From assembly GCA_012934845.2 (NCBI GenBank), contig WNNJ02003657.1:1-64000 (forward strand): a DNA stretch of 64,000 nucleotides. The letters run 5' to 3'. Under the pieces are notes generated by a model. That model made no database searches. It was not told where the DNA came from and worked only from the letters and a program-made list of their open reading frames with translations. Shown one piece after another: positions 32,310 through 40,529 of the stretch; the first letter of the stretch is position 1; every line of letters starts with the position of its first letter. The position numbers were made by a program, and so were the translations under genes. Origin of the DNA: Pomphorhynchus laevis. Taxonomy: Eukaryota > Acanthocephala > Palaeacanthocephala > Echinorhynchida > Pomphorhynchidae.

Positions 32310-33608
32310 GTGTACATGTCCTCTATCTCACCCTTCCTAGCCACATTGTTCAACTCGTCCATCCGTAGCCGTACATTTCCTTCCATCTGGAAATGCGCCA
32401 CTGTTCGTCCTCTCATCAAAAAGCAATCTCTCGACTCATCACTACCATCTTCGCACCGTCCAATCTCACTTCTCCCAACCCTATCTAAACTCCTTAAGCG
32501 TCTCGTTCTCAAGCAAGTTAATACATATCTCTTTTCCTCTAACTTGTTTCCTCCCTTCCAAGCCGCTTTTCGCTCTAATCAATCTACTGAAATTGCCTGT
32601 CTTAAAGTTTATAATGACTTACTCATATCGCGCGATCATAAATTATGTAGTGTCATAGTTTCTCTTGATCTATCGTCTGCTTTTGACATCGTCGATCACT
32701 CGATTCTTCTACATCGCCTTCGTCATGATTATGGCTTCTCTTTACCCACTGTATCATGGTTTTCTTCATATCTGTCAAACCGTACATTTCGCGTCTATTC
32801 TAACTCTTCTCTCTCCCATCCTTCATCCATCCCGACCGGTGTTCCACAAGGCTCCGTATTAGGCCCTATGCTTTTCTCTCTTCTTCTCGGTGACTTGTCT
32901 TCGATTTCTCATAAATTTAACTTCCATGTTATGCAATATGCTGATGACATTCTCATCTATGCTCACGCACCTGCTTATCGTATTCATGATCTTAGTGTTT
33001 CTGTTTCCAGCTGTCTTGTCTCAATTTCCAATCATCTTTCTTCCCTTCGCCTTTCTCTGAATCCTGATAAATCTAAAATTATGTGGATCCTACCTCGAAG
33101 CTTCGGCGTAGAACCTCCTTCCGTATCATTAAATTCTACAATTCTTCCTATCGTTGATAATCTCGTTTTCCTAGGCTTTCATTTCGACAACCGACTTTCA
33201 CTTAAACCTTTCGTTAGTGATAAAGTACGCTCATCTACCTTGATACTCCGCAATCTCCGTCAAGTTCGTAGATTGATCGATTTCCCTTCTTGTATGACTC
33301 TCATATCTTCTCTTCTTTTCTCAAGACTTGATTACTGTCTTAGTCTATTTTCCAACTCACCTAAATCCACTCTTCTTCCTTTACAACGCATCATCAACGC
33401 TGCCGTCCGAGTTCTCCTCCGTCTTCGTCGTTTTGATCATACATTCCACTATCTTGTTTCTCTTGATTGGCCTACCATTTATTGTCGTGTTCAAATTCGT
33501 CTTCAAAACATTGCTTTTCGCCTTATAACTTATCATACCCCTTCATTTCTCAACCTTTCCTTTTCTCGACAATTCTCGTACTGTGTATTGTGCTCTGCGT
33601 TCCCGTAA
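32310..33608 (+). CDS. Reverse transcriptase of family A (5'-truncated LINE ORF)
   Basis: The 432-residue frame reads: FPSIWKCATVRPLIKK (entry), HRPISLLPTLSKLLKRLVLK, FQAAFRSNQST, VSLDLSSAFDIVDHSILLHR (motif A), PTGVPQGSVLGPMLFSLLLG (motif B), MQYADDILIYAH (motif C), LNPDKSKIMW, then FLGFHFDNRLSLKP and LFSRLDYCLSLFSNSPKS. The conserved tail AAPLLWNQLPLHIR continues in another frame after 33600. The motifs fit the L2/CR1 clade. The annotated start is only the first in-frame ATG of a truncated gene. Confidence 0.88.
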   Translation: MYMSSISPFLATLFNSSIRSRTFPSIWKCATVRPLIKKQSLDSSLPSSHRPISLLPTLSKLLKRLVLKQVNTYLFSSNLFPPFQAAFRSNQSTEIACLKVYNDLLISRDHKLCSVIVSLDLSSAFDIVDHSILLHRLRHDYGFSLPTVSWFSSYLSNRTFRVYSNSSLSHPSSIPTGVPQGSVLGPMLFSLLLGDLSSISHKFNFHVMQYADDILIYAHAPAYRIHDLSVSVSSCLVSISNHLSSLRLSLNPDKSKIMWILPRSFGVEPPSVSLNSTILPIVDNLVFLGFHFDNRLSLKPFVSDKVRSSTLILRNLRQVRRLIDFPSCMTLISSLLFSRLDYCLSLFSNSPKSTLLPLQRIINAAVRVLLRLRRFDHTFHYLVSLDWPTIYCRVQIRLQNIAFRLITYHTPSFLNLSFSRQFSYCVLCSAFP

Positions 33609-33875
33609 TTCCCTTCTTTTACATGTCCCAATCTACTCTACCTCTTTTGGCTTCCGCTCCTTCGTTGTGGCTGCTCCTCTCTTGTGGAATCAACTGCCTC
33701 TTCATATCCGCCAATCAACATCTATGCCGTGCTTCAAACGCCAAATCCAATTCCATTTCAACAATTAACTAATTATCTGTAACTTTTGATGTTATTTTTG
33801 TTTGTTTGTTAGTGGTCATGTAAGCGTGCATTTTGCACGCATTTGCCACGTTAAATAAATTATTGTATTATTATG
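32310..33875 (+). mobile_element. L2/CR1-type non-LTR (family A), best-preserved copy, 5'-truncated
   Basis: The element starts in the endonuclease-RT linker and runs through the whole RT to the 3' tail. The 3' end contains GCGTGCATTTTGCACGC (33824-33840), a perfect 6-bp stem-loop, then TTTGCCACGTTAAATAAATT and a short ATT-rich end. Only one frame change is evident in 1.5 kb (near 33600), so this is the youngest copy in the window. The endonuclease is absent because of 5' truncation. It lies about 2.3 kb upstream of the first recognised Smad exon, on the same strand. Confidence 0.88.
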
Positions 33876-33894
33876 TATTTGTATGTGTGGTATT

Positions 33895-34525
33895 CTATTC
33901 TCTGCCTTTTATATAAGAGCGTATAATTTGGGTTTTTATTTTGCTTGAACTTTTAAAATAGATGGTTGGTATAAGTCCTTTCACGTTTATTCTATCGTAG
34001 GCTCTTTTGAACTCCCTTTGAAGAAATTTTAAAGCTGGATGACACTCTAGCACAACTATAGCTTTATTCTTCGCATTATTCTGATTGTTAGTAATAAGCT
34101 TAGCATCAAAACATCTCCTGGTCTTTTGAATTTGATTGTAGATAATTAATTTGTTGTAGCCTCTGCTTAGAAGTGATTTAGTCAAATACGATAAGTGCTC
34201 TTCTTTGGAACAAATTTTGTCGCAAATTGTTTTAAAAATTCAAAAAGAATGTGTAATCGCATTCAAGGAAATCCTAGGCGGTGGTTTAACCCTTATATAT
34301 TTAGAAGTGTTGGTAGTCAGCCTTCTGGCGAGCCCTTCTGACGATTCCTACTATTAGGTGACGGTGGAAGTTCGTCAATATGTAGGGGTCAGGTACGAGT
34401 AATGATCGTTTTGACTGATCGGCGTTATTTAAACTATTCTGGGATGATTTTATTGTCTTATAATTTATCGACAATTTACATGGTTCAAGGGATATAACTG
34501 AATATAGCGTTTCTCCGTCATTCAA
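33895..34525 (-). mobile_element. Penelope-like element fragment downstream of the hammerhead array
   Basis: Minus-strand 34185-33895 encodes LLSRGYNKLIIYNQIQK and VVLECHPALKFLQREFKRAY. This fits the PLE region between the RT core and the nuclease (SRGY...xxHPxLxxLxxxFK). The 74-residue frame at 34525-34301 has no motif I know. On the minus strand this fragment follows the hammerhead-bearing repeat array at once, the position expected for element sequence behind its terminal repeat. Most of the RT is missing. Confidence 0.6.
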
Positions 34526-34889
34526 AGATTTGGATTGAAATTTGTCGATGTATATAAATTATAAAGGAAACAGCACCGTCGCCTGGAATCTTCAGATGAA
34601 CAATAATCAAATTAGAGGTTTGATTCAACCAAGACTGTATATTACATCTATCTGCTTCACTCTCTATACATAGAGAATTTCATGCTTTTACGCTGCAAGA
34701 CGGCGTATTGTTTCGGCGTCACTCAAAGATTTGGATTGAAATTTGTCAATATATATAAATTACAAAGGAAACAGCACTGCTGCCTTGGATCCTCAAAGGA
34801 CCAATAAATAAATTAGATATGTGATTCAACCAGGACTGTCTATTACACCTATCTGCTTCTCTCTATATATAGAGAATTTCATGCTTCTA

Positions 34890-34942
34890 TGCTGCAAGAC
34901 GGCGTATCGTTTCAGTTTTGAGAAGCCTCATCAGTTGCAGCA
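34890..34942 (-). ncRNA. Hammerhead ribozyme, type I, complete core
   Basis: On the minus strand the helix I 5' strand TGCTGCAA is followed by CTGATGA (34934-34928). Stem II GGCTT-CTCA-AAACT follows with one mismatch, then GAAAC (34913-34909). Helix III is ACG...CGT, then GTC as the cleavage triplet (34900-34898). The helix I 3' strand is TTGCAGCA, fully complementary over 8 bp. All invariant core bases are present. A short helix III is typical of PLE hammerheads. Predicted cleavage is just after GTC. It would process transcripts of the tandem repeat. Confidence 0.78.
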
Positions 34943-35232
34943 ATACATTGTATACACATGAAAAAATACTATATATAGATTAAAGCAGAAATAATTCACT
35001 ATATGCTAATTGCATGACGTAGCTTTTGCTTTCGAAGTCAATACAATGCAGTGAATTCTTTTCAGTATAATAGACATAAGCGGGATCATTAAATGACCAG
35101 TATAATAAATTACAAAGAAAGCACCGCTGCCTGGTATCTTCAGAAGATCAATAAATAGATTATAGGTTTGATTCATTTAGGACTGTATATTACACCTATC
35201 AGCCTCTTTCAATACATAGATAATTTCGTTTC

Positions 35233-35287
35233 GACACTTCAAGACGACATACCGTTTCGGATTTGAGAAGCCCCATCAGTTGCAGCA
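35233..35287 (-). ncRNA. Hammerhead ribozyme, type I, second copy
   Basis: It has the same layout one repeat unit upstream on the minus strand. TGCTGCAA is followed by CTGATGG (one core change, A9 to G), then stem II GGGCTT...AATCC, GAAAC (35258-35254) and GTC (35245-35243). The helix I 3' strand TTGAAGTG pairs only partly. Stem II is stronger than in the first copy, but the core change probably weakens it. Confidence 0.6.
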
Positions 35288-35739
35288 CATACAATGAATA
35301 CACATTAAAAACATACTATATATAGATTAAAGCAGAAAGAATTCACTATATGCTAATTGCATGACGTAGCTTTCGCTTTCGAAGTTAACGCATTGCAGGG
35401 AATTCTTTTCAGTGTAATAGACATCAGCGGAATCACTAAATGACTAATATAATAAATTACAAAGGAAACACCACTGCCGCCTGGGATCCTCAGAGGACCC
35501 ATATATTGAGAGAAGCATATATTTCATATACCCATATATTTCTCTATATATAGAGAGAAGCAGATAGGTGTAATAGGCAGCCCTGGTTGAATCAATATAT
35601 ATTATATCTTCACACAAATAAAAATGCAATTGACAATATTTATTGAATAGTTGCTTGGTCACACAAGGTGACTTTCGCATTGAAGACCAGCCACATAATC
35701 CTTCCTTTATGACTTCCAATATCATACACCCTGACTACT

Positions 35740-35935
35740 AGCGGCAACTTTGCCGTTACTATTAATTAATAATTAATTAGTAAATATTAATTAATAATAA
35801 ATAAATAACTATTAATTAATATTTAATTAATTAACTATTAATCAATAATTTATAATTAATAAATAATTATTTTGTTAATTATAATAATGTTTTATATATA
35901 TTATATCAAGTTAAAATTTAAAATAAATGTCAATT
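35740..35935. repeat. AT-rich simple sequence (TTAATTAATAAT type)
   Basis: Low-complexity TTAATTAATTA runs. Confidence 0.8.
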
Positions 35936-36000
35936 TTTATGAATTGACCAATAAATAACAGACGATGTATCAGAATGAGGATTGTAAGTCATCTAATTTT
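35936..36000 (-). mobile_element. Permuted-PLE terminus remnant
   Basis: TTTTTATGAATTGACCAATAAATAACAGACG-type sequence followed by GTATCAGAATGAGGATT and GTCATC, as at 24720-24790 and 52975-53040. Confidence 0.6.
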
Positions 36001-36223
36001 TAGATGACCTTAAAATGTTTATAAAAATTTTTATAATCTTAAAATTTTTAATAAACTTAAAATTTGGACAAACATCCATCTTTTAAAACTGTAATGTTTA
36101 CTGTTAGTAATTTAATTATATTTATACTTTTAATCAAAATAAAATTCATATAATCTAAATATGTGATACTACATTAAATACGAATACGTTAAAGTTAAAT
36201 CACTTTAACAACATAATATTAAG

Positions 36224-36426
36224 ACTGATCGAATCGAGCCTAGTGGGTGACGAACACTGTGTTTCTGGAAGTGGTCTTACTGCAGTTTGCAAACTATGGA
36301 GATGGCAAAATCTCGTCACATATTTCGAGCTACAATCCGTGAAAACATGTTTATTTCCTATCAGTTCAGATCACCTTGAAAATGTTTGCATCAATCCATA
36401 TCATTATGAAAAAATTCAACTTCCAG
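36224..36426 (+). CDS. Smad2/3-like: Smad2/3-type gene, exon with second half of MH1
   Basis: The exon encodes LIESSLVGDEHCVSGSGL, then VCKLWRWQNL, KTCLFPISSDHLENVC and INPYHYEKIQLP. This aligns with the Smad2/3 MH1 region SLDGRLQVSHRKGL...CRLWRWPDL...CVNPYHY. Three zinc ligands (Cys, Cys, His) are kept. In the DNA-contact hairpin the Arg, Gln and Lys of Smad3 fall on Asp, His and Ser, though the alignment has a 2-residue gap nearby. The 3' splice site is my choice (AAG before 36224) and could be slightly different. The donor is CCAG/GTTACT at 36427. The earlier MH1 exons were not found. Smads carry TGF-beta/activin signals to the nucleus. Confidence 0.8.
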
Positions 36427-36472
36427 GTTACTTAGATTTTCGTATTATTTTTTAAACTGCTTTATTCGACAG

Positions 36473-36640
36473 ATCCATATGTCTACGTTCCTATGTCTAA
36501 TCATTCTAATAGCGCATCTATTGACGGTGATCATCGAGTTAAATTGGAACCATCTGGTGAGTCGGCGCATTGTCCGGATTTGAATATCAATTCACAACTT
36601 ACAAATTTGGATAATCAACACGTACCAATGAGCGATGAAG
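36473..36640 (+). CDS. Smad2/3-like: Smad2/3-type gene, linker exon
   Basis: The frame continues from the MH1 exon across a 46-bp intron (36427-36472, GT...AG, phase 1). It encodes DPYVYVPMSNHSNSASIDG, then VKLEPSGESAH and NQHVPMSDEG. It is Ser/Asn/Pro-rich and unstructured, as Smad linkers are. VKLEP resembles a sumoylation consensus (psi-K-x-E). The donor is GAAG/GTATTA at 36641. The next intron is 7.7 kb long and filled with retroelements. Confidence 0.78.
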
Positions 36641-37469
36641 GTATTATTTCCAATTATAAATTCAATTCCTTATTGTAATGAGTTATTTGTAATTAGAAAT
36701 GAATTTATAGTTTTATAATTTTATAGTTTTTGAGTATGAAAAAAGTTCTAGAATTATTAAAAATAATAAAAAAAAATAAAATATATATTTTATTATAAAT
36801 TAAAATAAAAAAAATGTAGCATGAGTTTTGGGCTGTAATATCATAATATTAAAATTACTGTGATGTACCATTGAATTAAATCGCCATTTTAAAGTCATTA
36901 TTAATCGAGATAGATGGTGCAGATAATCATTTGAAATAAATACATTTCTTAAGTATTTATATTTGTGCGCTTATTGATAATATTTTTATTTTGAACTTTA
37001 ATTTTCGCTAATAAAATTAATACTGTTTTAGAACTTTGATGCTCGAAATCTTGAGCAGCGTTTACCTTCAGTTGTAATAACGTTCAAGACCAATAAGCTC
37101 TTTTAATAATTCAATATCCTTTAAATATCTCAGTTGATATCTCTCCTAATATCCTTTTAATTTTGATATCTCTGTTGCTAAGTGTCACGGCAATGCATTA
37201 ATACATGATTGATATCACATACATTAAATGCTACAAAATATAATTTATTTTAAAATTAATAAATTTAATATTAATTATTTAATTTAATACTTATAATACC
37301 GTTTTCATTAATTTTTAATATTAACCAATTTATCATATCACCCTATCGATAATATAGATCCTCTGCGTTATAAAGAACTCTATCAATCATTTTTAATGGG
37401 TAATAGATACGTTTACAAGGAATCTTGATTACTATATTGATATTAATTTAACATCACGAGGTAAACGGT

Positions 37470-37655
37470 TAAAATTGAAATTTTTGATGACACTGCATAT
37501 TGCTTTAATCCTATCTATAAGGTAACATCAATACGTCACATTTCAGTATTGGTGGACCTCACCAATACTGAAATGTAGCGTTCTGCTGTTGGCTTATAGA
37601 TAGAATTTGAAGTAACCTTAGTGCCATCAAAAATTTCAATTATTGTAATGACTGC
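37470..37655. repeat. Foldback (MITE-like) hairpin in the first large Smad intron
   Basis: Arms pair as follows: TTGAAATTTTTGATG with CATCAAAAATTTCAA, ATCTATAAG with CTTATAGAT, and centrally ACATTTCAGTATTGGTG with CACCAATACTGAAATGT around a 5-base loop. The span is about 180 bp with interior mismatches. No ORF. It fits a foldback or MITE-type element. The tiny loop argues against a microRNA precursor. Confidence 0.75.
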
Positions 37656-38680
37656 ACAGTTATACTAACTCATTAAAAACGCGTAAACGGTTTAAAACAG
37701 TTCCGTTATTTACTACATATTTAAGACTTTAATTCAAAATTGTCTAGACGTATTTTTCGGCAAATTGTAAAAAATAAGAGCTACATATAGAATATCACAG
37801 TATCAGTTCAATGCATGTCACTAAAACTGTAATCCCAAATGCAAGAAATGATCTTGTTAATTTGCCTAGAATCTGTCTTTATCTGCGAAATATTAAAAGG
37901 CTGCAAAGTTGCTTTTTAAATGAACAGCGTATGAACAATATACTTAACGTATAAGAACAAAACTAAATTATAATAAAGATGAATGCTTAATTAGGTTTTG
38001 TTCATGTTTAATTTTTAGCTCATTTCAAAACATTCTTTAGAAAAAATGCAAGCAACATTTTCATATTTACTCCTGAATACAATACACGCCTAGTGAAAAT
38101 AAGAATATGTTGACCTTTATCTAAATACATTACTTTATTCTTTTGAACGTATTGTTTTAAGTAAAACGATAAAATTGGCAGTCTATCGGGTGTTATAGCC
38201 ATCGTTCGTTGCTTCGTCGTATGCTTCAACATACAAATAGCATTGGTTTGTTGTTTTGCACACACGTGAAAACTTATATGAAAGTGTCGTGATAAAATGT
38301 AAAAAAGAACTTCTGTTGCTTTTGCTATAAAGTATTTTTAAATTTTTAGATGTGAGAATTATGTGAACTTCGGTATATAATTACATTGTATACTTGCTAA
38401 ATTATACTTGTGTTTATATCGCAATTTCGGCTTTGAATCAATTTTGAATAAAGCGATTAAGTAAGAAAGTAATTATTTTATAACTTATAATTTAAATAAA
38501 ATCTTTTTATTTGTTCTATTTAATACATTTAAAGTAATTTATAAGAATTAACTTCCGAAAGTTATGATAAACCCTCTTTATAATTATTTAAAGATATAAA
38601 ATATTTTTCGGCATATTTAGCTCTAACAATTTTTATAAAATAAGCAAACAAATTTATCCACGTAGCCTTATTCTTAACAA
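37656..38680. other. Intronic, no gene recognised
   Basis: AT-rich intron DNA. An 81-residue minus-strand frame at 38265-38020 has no recognisable motif, and I leave it unassigned. Confidence 0.5.
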
Positions 38681-38681
38681 A

Positions 38682-39065
38682 ACCAATATTAATGATAAAG
38701 AAGGTGTATAGCTAGATATGAACATTAAATTAACATTAACTAAAACTACTATTAATTTATATCGTAAAGATGTAAATTTAAATTTACAAGAACCATATTT
38801 TTGCATGAGCATTCATGCATACCATATAATATAAAATATAATACATTAAATATAATTTAATCTAATTAAATATTTGCATATTTTAAACTGCGTTACTATA
38901 AAAATATCATCAAACAGAAAATAGTAAAATATATAAATCAACAAACTATTATTAAGTGAATTTTTTTATAATGGAATTTTATAGTGAATTTTTTCAATAA
39001 TATAAAGAATAAATTTAAACTCTTAAGTTTGAATTTATATGGATGGTTAATAAATAATATATTTT
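38682..39065 (+). mobile_element. Permuted PLE, RT C-terminal remnant
   Basis: AACAAAACCAATATTAATGA, then GAAGGTGTATAGCTAGATATG and the ATATTTTTGCATGAGC block match the coding region after YIDD in the copies at 45980 and 24900-25170. Several breaks are present. Confidence 0.75.
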
Positions 39066-39274
39066 GTATTAGAATAAGATACTAGATAGTTTTATATAAA
39101 ACAATTATACTAACACAATTTGTAACAATATTGGGCAATTAACGATATATAGTTGATATATTTAATATATCAACACAATATATTAAACAATTTGTAACGA
39201 TAATTTGTAATTTTAATATATAAAACAATTATACTAACACAATTTGTAACAATATTGGGCAATTAACGATATAT

Positions 39275-39385
39275 AATGGAGTAATAGTAGCCCAATTATA
39301 GCTGACTTATTTTTAAGCTTTATAGAATATGAATTTGTTTATAACTGTGTAACAAATAAATCTAAATTGTATAAAGGTACGAAAT
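39275..39385 (+). mobile_element. Permuted PLE, short RT fragment
   Basis: GTAGCCCAATTATAGCTGAC, TTTTTAAGCTTTATAGAATA and CTAAATTGTATAAA match the SPIIADLFLSFIEY...TKSK segment of the family. Flanked by AT-rich sequence. Confidence 0.7.
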
Positions 39386-39409
39386 ATATATCTATATATA
39401 TCTATATAT

Positions 39410-39568
39410 CTATATATATAATTAGAGTGAGAGTGCAACCAACTCCGTGATCCAGGATTGAACGCTTCCATACAAGTATTGCTACTAGCAATACTTATAT
39501 ATAATTAGAGTGAGAGTGTAACCGACTCTGGGATCCAGGATTGAATGCTTCCATACAAGTATTGTTAG
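39410..39568. repeat. Two tandem ~85-bp repeats
   Basis: ATATATAATTAGAGTGAGAG, then GATCCAGGATTGAA and GCTTCCATACAAGTATTG occur twice (39415-39482 and about 39500-39568). Confidence 0.85.
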
Positions 39569-39775
39569 TAAAATAAACCGGAAAAGGTAAAGATCAAAAT
39601 TTTCTTTATTTAATTGTACAAATCCGAGTTTTAGCTTTCGGCGATACTGCCTTCTTCGATGGCAGTATCGAAGAAGCAGTATCGCCGAAAGCTAAAACTC
39701 GGATTTGTACAATTAAATACAGAAAATAATTTTGATATTTACCTTTTCCGGTTTATTTTACTAACAATACTTATA
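39557..39775. repeat. Near-perfect inverted repeat, ~105-bp arms
   Basis: The left arm AGTATTGTTAGTAAAATAAA...CCGAGTTTTAGCTTTCGGCG...CTGCC is answered on the right by CGCCGAAAGCTAAAACTCGG...TTTATTTTACTAACAATACT. The centre, TTCTTCGATGGCAGTATCGAAGAAG, is itself folded. Arms differ by only a few bases. GAAGAAG...CAGTATCGCCGAAAGCT looks like a PLE terminal repeat duplicated head to head. Confidence 0.88.
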
Positions 39776-39965
39776 TATGTGTATTTAACTCTAATAATTT
39801 TTATTCAATTAGTGAGCACATTTATCCAGAAAGCCTTATTCTTAACAAAACCAATATTAATGATAAAGAAGGTGTATATCTAGATATGAACATTAAATTA
39901 ACATTAACTAAAACTACTATTAATTGATATCGTAAAGACGACATTACAGGAAACACTTTTGCATG
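39776..39965 (+). mobile_element. Permuted PLE, RT fragment
   Basis: TTAACTCTAATAATTTTTAT, then AAGCCTTATTCTTAACAAAA and GAAGGTGTATATCTAGATATG match the post-YIDD coding region of the family (compare 25190-25060 reversed). Confidence 0.75.
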
Positions 39966-40319
39966 AGGGTTTATAGTATCAAATACCTAGACTTAGCTGA
40001 ATTTGTTTATTCATTTATATTTTCATTTATAAATTTGCTAATTGATTTATTCAACACCAAAATTAAAAAAGTTTTCCACTCGAAAAAATTTATAAAATTA
40101 ATAAACTAAACGTTTATTAATTATATTAATATATAAAAAAGTGATATCGCATTCACACCGCCACTTTTCAAATTTCCTATTTCTAAAAATAAATTCTTCA
40201 ATTCGAAACAATAAATTCTTTAATTCAAAACAATAAATTCTATATATCTGCACTAAAATACATTATCTAAAAATTTGGTACAGCTTCAATATATGTAAAA
40301 CTAGATTCGATATATCACA

Positions 40320-40525
40320 ACACTTAATCCAAAATCGAGGGGTTCTACAAGGGGATCTTTTAAGTCCGCTGATTTTCACGCTATTCGTTAGCGACTTTCC
40401 CTCCGTTGTCTGTCAAAGCGGTAGATCCAGCTGCATAATGTATGCAGATGATTTAGTCGTACTTTCTCATGATATTGATTCAGCAACAATGTCATTGAAT
40501 CGTCTAGAAACCCACTGCACACAAC
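40320..40525 (+). mobile_element. Non-LTR RT fragment, clade uncertain
   Basis: The plus strand encodes QNRGVLQGDLLSPLIFTLFV (motif B) and CIMYADDLVVLSHDIDS (motif C), then LNRLETHCTQH. It is unlike families A, B, C and J in detail. It abuts the 5' end of the family A copy at 40530. Confidence 0.7.
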
Positions 40526-40529
40526 ATTT

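Larger units (their letters stand above)
34495..35515 (-). repeat. Tandem PLE terminal repeats (~347-bp period) containing hammerhead ribozymes
   Basis: About three to four units share TTGGATTGAAATTTGTC or TATAATAAATTAC near the start, AAGGAAACAGCAC, ATTACACCTATC, ATAGAGAATTTC, the GTTTC...CATCAG ribozyme block and AATTCACTATATGCTAATTG. TATAATAAATTAC recurs at 35101 and 35448 (offset 347). The first unit is shortened between its ribozyme cleavage side and the next start. Tandem pLTRs with hammerheads are known for Penelope-like elements. Confidence 0.8.

Noticed and set aside
38020-38265. 81-residue minus-strand frame in the Smad intron
   Set aside because: No recognisable domain, no clear splice sites and no repeat match, so I do not call a gene.
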